Source: Bailinhaonella thermotolerans (lineage in GTDB: Bacteria > Actinomycetota > Actinomycetes > Streptosporangiales > Streptosporangiaceae). Taken from it: a stretch of 64,000 nucleotides of DNA. Under the pieces are notes generated by a model. That model did no database searches and was not told the origin of the DNA. It saw nothing but the letters and a program-made list of their open reading frames with translations. Location: positions 1 to 64,000 of the forward strand of contig NZ_QZEY01000009.1 of the NCBI RefSeq assembly GCF_003594875.1. The letters are read 5' to 3'. Positions 7,552-15,934 of this stretch are shown here, piece after piece. Positions within the stretch are counted from its first letter, which is position 1; every line of letters starts with the position of its first letter. The translations under genes were made by a program, and so were the position numbers.

Positions 7552-8370
7552 TCAGCGCGGCGCGTAGGCGTCCGTGGCGTAGTCCGCGACCGGCGCGTAG
7601 CCGATGGCCTGGTAGATGGAGTTCGACGTGGGGTTGGCCAGGTCGGTGAAGAGCACGACGTCCTCGGCCCCCGCCGCGAGCGCCGCCAGGGTCACCGCGT
7701 GGGTCACCGCCGCGCCGTACCCCCGGCGGCGGAACTCCGGCGGCGTGTAGACGTGCCCCACCCGCGACATCCCCGCGACGGGCGTGGAGGCGGCGGCCAT
7801 GGCCACGGGCCCGCCCCCGGCCTCCCACAGCGTCACCTCGCCCAGCCCGACCCGGACCCGGGCCTGCCCGGCCGGGTCGCCTGCCTCGCCGGGCAGGGAC
7901 TCCGCGAGGAACGCCGCGAACCAGCGCGTGACCAGGTCCAGGTCGCCGGGGCCCGCCCGCCGCGGCGAGCCCTCGGCTCCGGGTTCGGCCGGCGCCCGCA
8001 GGCCGTACAGCCGCATCGCCATCCGGCTCGCCACGGCCCTGCCGTACGACCGGGTGAACGCCTCGACGAGCGGGAGCGGTCCGTTCACGCCCGGCAGGTC
8101 GCGGCCCGCGAGGGCGGAGGCGAGCGCGGGGACGGACTCGGGCGGGATGTCGCCGAGCACGAGGTGGTGCGGCGGGGTGTGGACGACGACGCCGCGCACC
8201 CGCCCGTCGTCCACGAGGCTCCCGAGCAGCAGGTTGTCCCGCCACAGGTTGTGGTGCGCGATCTGGTGCAGGACGGTGAGCGGGACGGTGTTGCGGATCG
8301 GGTCGCGCCGGAGCCAGGACTCGGCGTCCGCGGGCAGGCCGGAGGGGTCGGACACGAAGATCCACCGCAT
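7552..8370 (-). CDS. GNAT-family acetyltransferase
   Basis: A 272-residue GNAT-fold protein. The acetyl-CoA pyrophosphate loop EFRRRGYGAAVT sits near residue 210, following VGHVYTPP, the normal motif-A layout. The region after it (DVVLFTDLANPTSNSIYQAIGY) matches motif B. The N-terminal 130 residues form an additional domain with little similarity that I recognise, so this is a two-domain GNAT. The start ATG has no Shine-Dalgarno sequence. Instead TAAACT (8382-8377) lies six bases before it, a -10 position that would give a leaderless mRNA. The acceptor substrate is unknown. Confidence 0.85.
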   Translation of the reverse strand: MRWIFVSDPSGLPADAESWLRRDPIRNTVPLTVLHQIAHHNLWRDNLLLGSLVDDGRVRGVVVHTPPHHLVLGDIPPESVPALASALAGRDLPGVNGPLPLVEAFTRSYGRAVASRMAMRLYGLRAPAEPGAEGSPRRAGPGDLDLVTRWFAAFLAESLPGEAGDPAGQARVRVGLGEVTLWEAGGGPVAMAAASTPVAGMSRVGHVYTPPEFRRRGYGAAVTHAVTLAALAAGAEDVVLFTDLANPTSNSIYQAIGYAPVADYATDAYAPR

Positions 8371-8472
8371 ACCGGGAGTTTAGGGCGCGGGGCGGCGATC
8401 CGGACAGTTACGAACGCGGGGCGCTGGGTAGCTGTCCATCCTGTCGCCGACTTGAGATGACTCGGGGGAATC

Positions 8473-9195
8473 ATGCCGGTGCAGTACAGGGAGCTGCTCG
8501 ACTCGGTCTGCCGGATGACCGGCCTGGACTCCGGGGCGGCGCGGGCGGCCGCGGAGGCCACCATCACGGCGCTCGGCCGCAGCCTGGGCGAGCCGGAGCG
8601 GGGGCGGCTGCTCAGCGAGGTGCCCAACGAGCTGACCAACGACTTCCCGATCGACGGCGAACCGCAGGACTACGACGAGGCGGGGTTCGTGCGCGCGGTG
8701 TCGCTGCTCGGCCGCCGCCCGCCGGAGCAGGCCCGGCTGCGGGCCCAGGCCGTGCTGTCCGCGCTGGTGGAGCAGGAACCGAAGCTGGTCGAGGAGCTGC
8801 GCGTGCCCCCGGGCATCCGGCCGCTGTTCGAACCGCCCTCGGCCGGGGGCGGCCTGACCGGCCCGGTGGGCGGGGCCGCCCCGCTGACCGAGGAGGAGGT
8901 CCGGGCCGGGCTGGAGGGGCTGCCCGACTGGACCGGGGACTGCCACGGCATCCGCCGGACGCTGACCCTGCCGGAGGACCAGCTCGACCGGGTGCTGGAG
9001 CGGGTCGAGCGGATCAAGACCGGGCCGGCCCGCCGCGCCCCCATGATCACGCGGCACCCGGGCGGCGTCGCGGAGCTGGAGCTGTGCACGTCGTCGGTGA
9101 ACGCGGTCACCGTGCTCGACCTCGACCTGGCGGACACGGTGGACTCGGTGATCGCCGACGCGGCGGGCGGGATCGGGTCCCCGTATGGCTCATGA
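8473..9195 (+). CDS. DUF2267 protein with pterin-dehydratase-like C-terminal domain
   Basis: A 240-residue protein. Residues 1-105 match DUF2267: an early YRELLDSVCRMTGLD helix, then a segment ending with the acidic DYDEAGFVRAV. Residues 135-235 look like a 4a-hydroxytetrahydrobiopterin dehydratase fold: LTEEEVRAGLEGLPDW, then RHPGGVAELEL and ADTVDSVIAD. The family's usual catalytic His pair appears reduced to one His and the second motif is missing, so catalysis is doubtful. First gene of a three-gene operon; its last 11 bases overlap the next gene. The fusion is inferred from pattern only. Confidence 0.7.
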   Translation: MPVQYRELLDSVCRMTGLDSGAARAAAEATITALGRSLGEPERGRLLSEVPNELTNDFPIDGEPQDYDEAGFVRAVSLLGRRPPEQARLRAQAVLSALVEQEPKLVEELRVPPGIRPLFEPPSAGGGLTGPVGGAAPLTEEEVRAGLEGLPDWTGDCHGIRRTLTLPEDQLDRVLERVERIKTGPARRAPMITRHPGGVAELELCTSSVNAVTVLDLDLADTVDSVIADAAGGIGSPYGS

Positions 9196-9760
9196 GCTGA
9201 CGGCCTTCTGGATCGACGCGGGCGTCTCCGGCGGGAAGAGCGCGCAGGAGCGGTACGGCGAGCGCCTGCGGGCGTGGCGGCACGGCTTCACCGCCTCGGA
9301 CGAGACGCGGGCGGACGGCGACGTGACCGCGAACCCGCTCCGGTTCGCCCTGGCCGCCTGGGACGTCGCGGTCGGGCCGGGCGCGGACCCGCCGTACGTG
9401 CGGCACCATCCGCGGGTGCTGTCGGTGGCGTGCCACCGCCCCTCGGGGACGCACCTGGTCCTCGCGGTGATCGAGCTGGCCATGCCGCCGCCGGGCGAGC
9501 TGCCGCCGGGCTGGCACACCTGGCGGCGCGAGGAGGGCGTCGGCACGGCGCGCGTGGCTCCGCCGTACGACGCGAAGGCCGCGCTGGGACGGCTGGAGCT
9601 GCGGGTCCCGATCCTGGAGGAGCGCATGCCGACACCCACCGCGTCGCAGGCGGAGGGCCTGCCGAACCTCGTGGACGCCCAGGCCTCGCTGGAGGCGATC
9701 GTGAACGAGCTGAACGCGGCGGCCGGGCCGTTCCTGCGGGAGTTGGAGCGCGATGCGTGA
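9185..9760 (+). CDS. Uncharacterised protein of the DUF2267 operon
   Basis: A 191-residue soluble protein whose ATG lies inside the end of the DUF2267 gene (11-bp overlap) and whose end overlaps the next gene by 8 bp, so all three are translationally coupled. It begins HELTAFWIDAGVSGGKSAQE and has two proline-rich turns (PPPGELPPGWHTW). I recognise no family, motif or membrane segment. Tight coupling suggests a shared complex or pathway with the pterin-dehydratase-like protein and the small membrane protein. Confidence 0.75.
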   Translation: MAHELTAFWIDAGVSGGKSAQERYGERLRAWRHGFTASDETRADGDVTANPLRFALAAWDVAVGPGADPPYVRHHPRVLSVACHRPSGTHLVLAVIELAMPPPGELPPGWHTWRREEGVGTARVAPPYDAKAALGRLELRVPILEERMPTPTASQAEGLPNLVDAQASLEAIVNELNAAAGPFLRELERDA

Positions 9761-10220
9761 CGGGACGGGCGGGCGGCTGCTGAGCGGGCTGGCCGCCGGG
9801 GCCGCCGGGGTGACCGCGCTGAACGCGGTGACGTACCTCGACATGATCATGCGGTCCCGGCCCCCGAGCCAGGCGCCGGAGGAGCTCGTGGGCAAGACCG
9901 CGGGCGCGCTGGGCGACCACGACCAGGACCCGAACCGGCGCTCCGGCGTCGCGGGCCTGCTCGGCATCGCCACCGGCGTCGTCACCGGAGGGATGTACGG
10001 CCTGGCCCGGGCGGCGCTGCCGGCGCGCACGCGCGTCCCGGTCCCGATCGCGGCGCTCGCGCTGGGGGCGGCGGCGCAGGCGGCCAGCGACGTGCCGCTC
10101 ACCGTCACCGGGATCAGCCGCGTCAGCACGTGGAGCGGGTCGGACTGGCTGAGCGACGCGATCCCGCACCTGGCGTACGGCGTGGTCGCCGCGATCACCT
10201 TCGAGGCGCTGACGAGCTGA
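9753..10220 (+). CDS. Small membrane protein of the DUF2267 operon
   Basis: A 155-residue protein with about four hydrophobic segments (near 10-30, 62-85, 95-113 and 135-152) rich in Gly and Ala. No catalytic motif was found. It starts within the preceding gene (8-bp overlap) and closes the operon. A membrane partner for the two soluble proteins is a reasonable inference; no family name can be supported. Confidence 0.75.
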   Translation: MRDGTGGRLLSGLAAGAAGVTALNAVTYLDMIMRSRPPSQAPEELVGKTAGALGDHDQDPNRRSGVAGLLGIATGVVTGGMYGLARAALPARTRVPVPIAALALGAAAQAASDVPLTVTGISRVSTWSGSDWLSDAIPHLAYGVVAAITFEALTS

Positions 10221-10346
10221 GATCCGGCCGCCCTCGCCCGCTTGCGGAGAACCGGAGATCAACGGCAAGTGGGCTGCAGGCGGACATCAAGCGCGGTGGG
10301 CTCCAATGAGGGCGTAAGCGCACGGAGGGCCACTCAGGAGGCCACC

Positions 10347-10508
10347 ATGACCAGGACCCCTCGGACCGGACCCCGCCGCCCCTGCCCGCACTGCCGCGGC
10401 TCGCTCGACGCGGGCCCGGTGGTGTACCACTGCTCGGGCTGCTCCCGCGCGGTCTACGCCGCCGACCTCGACTTCGAATACGTCCCCCCGCGCCACGCCA
10501 CCGCCTGA
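10347..10508 (+). CDS. Small zinc-ribbon protein
   Basis: A 53-residue protein with two CxxC pairs (CPHC at 14-17 and CSGC at 30-33) spaced as in a zinc ribbon, a basic N-terminus and an aromatic-acidic tail. A strong AGGAGG lies five bases before the ATG, which supports a real gene despite its size. It is convergent with the next small gene across a hairpin. Role unknown; such ribbons often bind nucleic acid or act as protein adaptors. Confidence 0.75.
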   Translation: MTRTPRTGPRRPCPHCRGSLDAGPVVYHCSGCSRAVYAADLDFEYVPPRHATA

Positions 10509-10555
10509 CCCTCGCCGGCTCCCGGGCGCGGCGGGGGCGGGGGCGGGCAGGCGGG

Positions 10556-10579
10556 CGGCCCGGCGCGAGGGCCGGGCCG
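10556..10579. terminator. Bidirectional hairpin terminator
   Basis: CGGCCCGGC and its exact complement enclose a 6-nt loop between two convergent small genes (ends at 10508 and 10593). It can serve either strand; there is no strong T-run. Confidence 0.55.
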
Positions 10580-10592
10580 TTCCCGCTGGGGC

Positions 10593-10760
10593 TCAGCGCC
10601 CCTTCTTGGCCTTCTTCTTGGCCTGCTCCGGGCTCTTGCCCCGCTTGGTGTCCCGCAGCGCGCCCCGCAGCTCACCGGCGGTCATCTTCGAGCTCCCCTG
10701 GATGCCCGCCTCGTGCCCCTTCTTCCGAAGGTCGTGAAGCTGCTCTCGATTCTCGGCCAT
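10593..10760 (-). CDS. Rho-N/SAP-like small basic protein
   Basis: A 55-residue protein starting MAENREQLHDLRKKGHEAGI and ending in a Lys-rich tail (KKKAKKGR). The pattern LHDLRKKGHEAGIQG-SKMTAGELRGAL resembles the Rho N-terminal / SAP helix-extended-loop-helix fold that binds nucleic acid. GGGGGGA lies five bases before the ATG. Short proteins of this kind, with a SAP-like head and Lys tail, are known in actinobacteria. Its function here is not known. Confidence 0.7.
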   Translation of the reverse strand: MAENREQLHDLRKKGHEAGIQGSSKMTAGELRGALRDTKRGKSPEQAKKKAKKGR

Positions 10761-10868
10761 GATTCCCCCCATGTCGGCCTTTCGTGCGATTCTCTGACTT
10801 CCCCCCAGAAGTGCAGATAACCCCAGAAAGCACGCAAACCGAACAGAGCAGCCTTCGCGCGGCGGGGC

Positions 10869-11030
10869 CTACCGCATCGACTTGGCCAGCTTGGACACGC
10901 CCACCACGAGCAGCGCGATGAACCCGACGATGAGCGCCCACTTGAGCGCCGTGAAGAACAGGCCGATCACGGTGCCCAGCACCATGAACCCGACGACCAC
11001 GGCCGCGATGATCAGAAGAATTCGTCCCAT
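10869..11030 (-). CDS. Two-helix small membrane protein
   Basis: A 53-residue protein that is almost wholly hydrophobic: one helix from about residue 3 to 24, a short KW turn, and a second helix to about 45, then a basic end (SKLAKSMR). The frame is clean with ATG at 11030 and TAG at 10869. The ribosome-binding site is weak (GGAC). It resembles the many small actinobacterial membrane proteins of unknown role. Confidence 0.6.
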   Translation of the reverse strand: MGRILLIIAAVVVGFMVLGTVIGLFFTALKWALIVGFIALLVVGVSKLAKSMR

Positions 11031-11161
11031 GCGTCCAAGCTAGGTCCCGCCACCGCCCGCCACCAGGCCGGAGCCCCGAACCCAGGGACAACTCAGGGAC
11101 ACCCCCCGGCCCCCCTCGGGGACACCCCGCCACACCCCGTCCGGGGCCGGGGGCTCGTTCC

Positions 11162-12442
11162 TCAGGCGGTGAGGAGGTTGTGGAGGACGTCGACGCCGAA
11201 CTCCAGGCCCGCGACGGGGACGCGCTCGTCGACCCCGTGGAACATGGCGAAGTAGTCCAGGTCGGGGGGCAGGAGGAGCGGGGCGAAGCCGTACGACGGG
11301 ATGCCGATGCGGGCGAACGCCTTGCCGTCGGTGCCGCCGGACATGACGTAGGGGACGGGGGCGGCGGCGGGGTCGGCGGCGCGCAGGGCGGCCCGCAGGT
11401 CGGTGAAGAGGTCGCCGTCGAGGTTGGAGTCCGGGGCGTCCTCGTAGGAGACGAACTCCCGGGTGATCTTGGGGCCGAGCAGGCGGTCCAGGGTCTCGAA
11501 GAACTCCTCGCGCTGCCCGGGGAGGAAGCGGCCGTCCACGTGGGCGCTCGCGGTGCCGGGGATGACGTTGACCTTGTAGCCGGCGTCGAGCATGGTCGGG
11601 TTCGCCGAGTTGCGGATCGTGCCGCGGAACAGGTCGCCGACCGGGCCCAGCCGCTCGGCCTCCTCGTCCAGGCGGTCGTGGTCGATGGACTCGCCCAGGG
11701 CCTCGGACAGGCCCGCCAGGAGGGCGCGCACGGCGGGCGTCAGCCGTACCGGCCACTCGTGGGAGGCCAGGCGGGACAGGGCGTGGACCATCTCGGCCAC
11801 CGCGTTGTCCTTCGCCGGCTTGGACCCGTGCCCGGCCACCCCGTCCGCCGTCAGACGCATCCAGGCGGTGCCGCGCTCGCCCACCGCGATCGGGTAGATC
11901 CGCAGGTCGTCGCGCACGTGGACGCTGAAGCCGCCCGACTCGCTGATCGCCTCGGTGCAGCCCTCGAACAGGTCGCGGTGCTCGGTCACCGTGTGCAGGC
12001 TGCCGTACTCCCCGGTGGACTCCTCGTCGGCGAGGAACGCCACGACGACGTCGCGCTTGGGCCGGGACCCCTCGCGCGCCCAGCGGCGCAGGAGCGCCAG
12101 GGTCATCGCGGCCGAGCCCTTCATGTCCACCGCGCCCCGGCCCCACACCGCGCCGCCGTCGATCTCCCCGGAGAAGGGGTGGATCTTCCAGTCGGCGGCG
12201 TCGGCCGGGACCACGTCCAGGTGGGCGTGGATGAGGAGCGCGTCCGGGCTCTCCCCGGGGACCCGCGCCACCACGTTGGTACGGCGGGGCGCGGACTCGA
12301 ACACGACCGGCTCGGCCCCCGCCTCGGCGAGCAGCCCGGCGACGTGCTCCGCGGCGGCGCGCTCGTCACCCCGGCCGTCCCCGAAGTTGCTGGTGTCGAA
12401 GCGGATCAGGTCCGAGCAGATGCCGGCGACCTCGTCCGTCAT
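11162..12442 (-). CDS. M20-family metallopeptidase
   Basis: A 426-residue M20 peptidase (dipeptidase/acetylornithine-deacetylase fold) that hydrolyses peptide or amide bonds with two zinc ions. Metal and catalytic residues are visible in HAHLDVVP (71-78), GRGAVDMKG (about 104-112), ADEESTGEYG (about 140, catalytic Glu pair) and the late FHGVDERV His. A dimerisation domain sits in the middle. GGGGGA lies seven bases before the ATG. It is the third gene of the minus-strand peptidase group, 96 bp after the S9 gene. A role in degrading short peptides from the S9 enzyme is inference. Confidence 0.9.
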   Translation of the reverse strand: MTDEVAGICSDLIRFDTSNFGDGRGDERAAAEHVAGLLAEAGAEPVVFESAPRRTNVVARVPGESPDALLIHAHLDVVPADAADWKIHPFSGEIDGGAVWGRGAVDMKGSAAMTLALLRRWAREGSRPKRDVVVAFLADEESTGEYGSLHTVTEHRDLFEGCTEAISESGGFSVHVRDDLRIYPIAVGERGTAWMRLTADGVAGHGSKPAKDNAVAEMVHALSRLASHEWPVRLTPAVRALLAGLSEALGESIDHDRLDEEAERLGPVGDLFRGTIRNSANPTMLDAGYKVNVIPGTASAHVDGRFLPGQREEFFETLDRLLGPKITREFVSYEDAPDSNLDGDLFTDLRAALRAADPAAAPVPYVMSGGTDGKAFARIGIPSYGFAPLLLPPDLDYFAMFHGVDERVPVAGLEFGVDVLHNLLTA

Positions 12443-12538
12443 GAGGTGTCCCCCGTGCCTTTCCCTGGGCTCTCGCGGTTCCTCTGCGAGCTTCCCCGAC
12501 TTTTCTCCGATATGCCCGGCTTCTCCGATACGTCCGGG

Positions 12539-14392
12539 TCAGCCGAGGCCCGCGGAGCCTCCGGAGCCGAAGATCTTCTCATAGAAGGCCAGCTCGGCCT
12601 CCAGCGAGGCGACCATGGTCTCCTCGCGCCGCCAGCCGTGCTGTTCCCCGGGGAACGTGATGAACTCGCACGAATGGCCCGCGTCGCGCATCCCCGCCAC
12701 GAACCGCTCGGTCTGCGCGAGCGGCACGATCACGTCCTCCAGCCCGTGCATGAGCAGCGCCGGGCCCGAGGCGCGCGCCGCGTGCGTGGTGGGCGACCGG
12801 TCGGCGTACCGCTCCCGCGTCTCGGGCAGCGGCCCGATCAGGCCGTCGAGGTACCTCGACTCGAAGTCGTGCGTCTCCCCGGCCCACGCCTCCGCGTCCG
12901 TGATCGCGTAGAACGCCACCGCGCACCGGAACACGTCGGTCCGCACCAGCGCGCACAGCGAGGTCCAGCCGCCCGCGCTCCCGCCCCGGATCGCCAGCCG
13001 CGCCGGGTCCGCCAGCCCCTCGGCGACCAGCCCCCGCGCGACCGCCGCGCTGTCCTCCACGTCCACGAGGCCCCACCCGTGGCGCAGCCGCTCGCGGTAC
13101 GCCCTGCCGTACCCGGTGGAGCCGCCGTAGTTGACCACGGCGACGCCGATCCCCCGGCTCGTGAAGAACGCGACCTCCAGGTCCAGCCCCAGCGGCCAGC
13201 ACCCCGTCGGCCCGCCGTGCACGAAGATCAGGTACGGCTCGCGCCCGGCGGCCTCCGCCGGCGGGTACACGTGGGCGTGGACCGGGCGGCCGTCGGCGCC
13301 GGGGTACGTCGTGGCGCGCGGCGTCGGCAGGTGCTCGCGGGGCGGCGGGTCCTGCAGGCGCGACAGGCCGCGCACCTCGCCGGACTCCAGGTCCACCTCG
13401 ATCACCTGGTACGGGGAGTACGGCGTCGAGGCCACGGCGACCGCGCGGGATCCCCGGACCGAGATCGTCGAGCCCCAGGCGGTGTGCGGCGACCCGACGT
13501 CGGTGATCACGCCGGTCGCCGGGTCGAGGACGCCCAGCGCCTTGCCGTCGCCCGTGCCGTGGATCGCCGCGACCCTGCCGTCCCCGGTGAAGCCGAAGTA
13601 GGCGTAGCCCAGCTTCCACGTGCCGGTGCCGAACTCCTCCTCGCGCGGCGCGAGGTTGCGCGGCGGGCGGCCGTCGAGCGGGATCTCGTAGAGGTTCCAC
13701 CAGCCGGTGGGGTCGGTGACCGCGTACAACGTGTCGTCGTCGCGCCATTCGGCCTGGACCACGGATTCGTCCGCGCCGCCCGCCACCACGCGGCGCTCGC
13801 CGGCCGTGCCGTCCTCGCGCAGCGGGGCGACGCACAGCTCGGTGCCGTCCCAGGGCATGTTCGGGTGGTTCCAGCCGATCCAGGCGACCCGCGTGCCGTC
13901 CGGGGACACACGCGGATTCATCAGGAAATCGTGCGACGTGAGGACGGTCCGCAGGCCGCCACCGTCGAGGCGCACCGCGACCAGGTCCCGCCGCGGGCCG
14001 CGCTCGCGCACACACCACACCTCGTCGCCGCGGACCACCAGGTCGCCGTAGTGCGACCCGTCGCCCGGCGTGAGCGCGACCGGTTCCCCGCCCTCGCGGT
14101 GCAGGTAGAGGCGCTGGTCCGCCCAGTTCGTGAACACCACCCCGCCGCCGGGGACCGGCCGCCACGACCGCCCGCCGTACTCGATGAGCCGGTTGCGCGC
14201 GTTCCAGCCCGGCGGCAGCACGTCGCGGATCTCGCCGTCCGGCGTCAGCCGTACGACGCAGCGGCGGCCGCCCTCGTGGGGGCGCGGGTCGTCCCACCAC
14301 ACCTCGTCGCCGACCTGTTCCACCCACAGTGGCGCGGAATCCATCCGCGCCACGTCCAGGGCGCTGATCGGGGAGCGGCGGAACACGGTCAC
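12539..14392 (-). CDS. S9-family prolyl oligopeptidase-like serine peptidase
   Basis: A 617-residue protein with an N-terminal seven-bladed propeller (about 1-350; repeats such as SPDGTRVAWIGWN) and a C-terminal alpha/beta-hydrolase domain. The nucleophile lies in IRGGSAGGWTS, the Asp follows at MHGLEDVIVP and the His at EQHGW, the normal S9 order. GTG start at 14392 overlaps the stop of the C39-like gene by 4 bp (GTGA) and has AGGAGG seven bases upstream, inside that gene. Acyl-aminoacyl or dipeptidyl peptidase activity is likely. No signal peptide, so cytoplasmic. Confidence 0.9.
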   Translation of the reverse strand: MTVFRRSPISALDVARMDSAPLWVEQVGDEVWWDDPRPHEGGRRCVVRLTPDGEIRDVLPPGWNARNRLIEYGGRSWRPVPGGGVVFTNWADQRLYLHREGGEPVALTPGDGSHYGDLVVRGDEVWCVRERGPRRDLVAVRLDGGGLRTVLTSHDFLMNPRVSPDGTRVAWIGWNHPNMPWDGTELCVAPLREDGTAGERRVVAGGADESVVQAEWRDDDTLYAVTDPTGWWNLYEIPLDGRPPRNLAPREEEFGTGTWKLGYAYFGFTGDGRVAAIHGTGDGKALGVLDPATGVITDVGSPHTAWGSTISVRGSRAVAVASTPYSPYQVIEVDLESGEVRGLSRLQDPPPREHLPTPRATTYPGADGRPVHAHVYPPAEAAGREPYLIFVHGGPTGCWPLGLDLEVAFFTSRGIGVAVVNYGGSTGYGRAYRERLRHGWGLVDVEDSAAVARGLVAEGLADPARLAIRGGSAGGWTSLCALVRTDVFRCAVAFYAITDAEAWAGETHDFESRYLDGLIGPLPETRERYADRSPTTHAARASGPALLMHGLEDVIVPLAQTERFVAGMRDAGHSCEFITFPGEQHGWRREETMVASLEAELAFYEKIFGSGGSAGLG

Positions 14393-15537
14393 CGGCTGTC
14401 CTCCTGTTCGGAGACGGAATCCAGGGGCGGGAGAGGGATCTCGGGCGGGCGGACGATGTAGACGATCCCGCCGCTTCCGGACGAGCGCAGCCAGACGTTC
14501 TCGAACGCGGCGCGCGGGTAGACGCGGCGGACGGTCGCGTCGTCGGGCGCGGCCGGGTCGTTGGCGATCACGTCGCCGGCCGCGGTGAAGCCCGTGACGA
14601 CCATGATGTGGCCGCTCGTGGAGTACCCGGAGCCCGGCAGCTCATGCTCGCGGAAGGCCTGGGACGTGATCACCGGTATGCCCGCGGCGATGAACGACTC
14701 CACCTCCGTGAGGGACCGCAGCCGCGTCACGAACGCGTCGAGGCCGAAGCCCCCGGCGTACGCGGTGCTGAACGGCCAGTTACCGGTGCCCTGGTACCCG
14801 TGGTCGTACATGTGCCGCGCCGCGTGGTCCACCGCCGGGTGCGGGTCGCCGGGGTCGATCCAGGTCAGCTCGGCGGGGTCGGGGCGGCGGCCCCAGTACT
14901 CCAGCACCATGGTCACCGACGCGGGGCTGCACCAGTTGTCGCCACCGCCGTCCCACTGCGGGAAGTGCCCGGCGTGGACCTTCTGCGAGCGGCACGGCAC
15001 GGCCAGCTCCAGTCCCGCCGCCGGCCCGGGCGGGCTCACCGGCACCGGGGCCGGATGGTGCACGGCGGAGGCCATCACCCGCAGCGACCGCAGCCGGGGC
15101 CACGCGCGCGCCCCGACCAGCCGGTGCGCGGTCACCCGCAACCGGTAGGACACCACGGGCCGCACCGCGACGAAGGTGTCCACCGCGACGTCGCCGTCGG
15201 CGTCCCCCTGCCCGGGCAGGGTGGTCCGGTGGACGGCGTCGCCCGAGGTCCAGCGCCCGAGGACGTACCACTTGGTCAGCGTGTCGTCCACGGTCCGCGC
15301 CCGCAGCCCCACCTCGATCCACGTGCCGCCGGGCGTGTCCGCGATCCAGGACGGCACCAGCTCGGTCGCGGGGAAGCCGATCTCGCACTCCTCCCCCGTC
15401 CACCGCGCCACCTCCCACGTACGGCTGCCGCCGCCGAACGGGTCGAGGTACTCGGCCAGCCCCTCGGCCTCGCCGTACGCGGGCAGGCCGGAGAACCGGT
15501 GCAGCACGATGCTCGCCGTGGTCGGCTGGGCAGACAT
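14389..15537 (-). CDS. C39-family peptidase-like protein
   Basis: A 382-residue protein. Residues 1-160 form a beta-rich domain. From about 175 a papain-like C39 domain follows, with the catalytic Cys in GGDNWCSPASVTMVL (about 202), His in SGHIMVVTGF and Asp in ANDPAAPDD. This type usually lacks an ABC transporter and may cut wall-linked or extracellular peptides, although no signal peptide is visible. I chose ATG 15537 because GGAG then sits five bases upstream; a GTG one codon earlier is possible. It is translationally coupled to the S9 peptidase and leads the operon. Confidence 0.85.
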   Translation of the reverse strand: MSAQPTTASIVLHRFSGLPAYGEAEGLAEYLDPFGGGSRTWEVARWTGEECEIGFPATELVPSWIADTPGGTWIEVGLRARTVDDTLTKWYVLGRWTSGDAVHRTTLPGQGDADGDVAVDTFVAVRPVVSYRLRVTAHRLVGARAWPRLRSLRVMASAVHHPAPVPVSPPGPAAGLELAVPCRSQKVHAGHFPQWDGGGDNWCSPASVTMVLEYWGRRPDPAELTWIDPGDPHPAVDHAARHMYDHGYQGTGNWPFSTAYAGGFGLDAFVTRLRSLTEVESFIAAGIPVITSQAFREHELPGSGYSTSGHIMVVTGFTAAGDVIANDPAAPDDATVRRVYPRAAFENVWLRSSGSGGIVYIVRPPEIPLPPLDSVSEQEDSR

Positions 15538-15659
15538 CACCGCTCCGATCGCGGGACTGGGGTGGGGACTGGGACGTGGACGGGTGGGCGCCCGCGGCCG
15601 AGCGAGAACTGTAACGGGGACGGCCGCGGCGGGCGGGCTCTGGGTGGGCGGATTCCGGG

Positions 15660-15755
15660 GGCGGGTTCTGCGGTGGACTCTGGAGCGGGCTCTGAGGTGG
15701 ACTCTGGGGCGGGCTCTGGACGCGGGCTTTGGACGCGGACTCTGGGGCGGGCTTC
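15660..15755. repeat. 24-bp tandem repeat array
   Basis: Two near-perfect units of GGTGGACTCTGGRGCGGGCT followed by CTGR (15672-15695 and 15696-15719) are followed by two degenerate units. The array has strong strand asymmetry (G-rich on the plus strand). Confidence 0.75.
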
Positions 15756-15850
15756 GGGACGGGCGGGCTTCGGGGCTTGGGACGCCGGGGCGGCCGGGCC
15801 CTGCGGGCGGCCGGTGACGACGCTCAGACGGTAGGCATACCGGCGGCCAG

Positions 15851-15887
15851 GCACATCGGATGTTTTACGTATCCCTCTCGCCCGGGG
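15851..15887 (+). promoter_or_regulatory. Shared intergenic motif, copy 1
   Basis: The 22 bp from 15851 match 20 of 22 bp at 24173-24194 (common core GCACATCGGA and TTTACGTAT), and both continue into CTC and CCGGGG. The motif lies 48 bp before the SDR start. A shared promoter or operator is inferred. Confidence 0.4.
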
Positions 15888-15934
15888 CTCCTGAGCGGTC
15901 GTTTCACCTCGATCGCCCCGGGTAGCGCTGCCGC

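Larger units (their letters stand above)
15541..15934. other. 394-bp intergenic region with repeats and a shared motif
   Basis: This lies between the divergent C39-like gene and an SDR gene. It contains a 24-bp tandem repeat array (15660-15755) and a motif at 15851-15887 that recurs near 24173. A minus-strand Pro/Glu/Ser-rich frame crosses it but is a by-product of the repeats; I do not call it a gene. Confidence 0.6.

Noticed and set aside
11180-14461. Plus-strand open frame of 1093 codons opposite the M20 and S9 genes
   Set aside because: It is the mirror of two well-supported peptidase genes. The sequence is Gly/Val/Arg/Asp-rich with no domain, as expected of antisense frames in GC-rich DNA.
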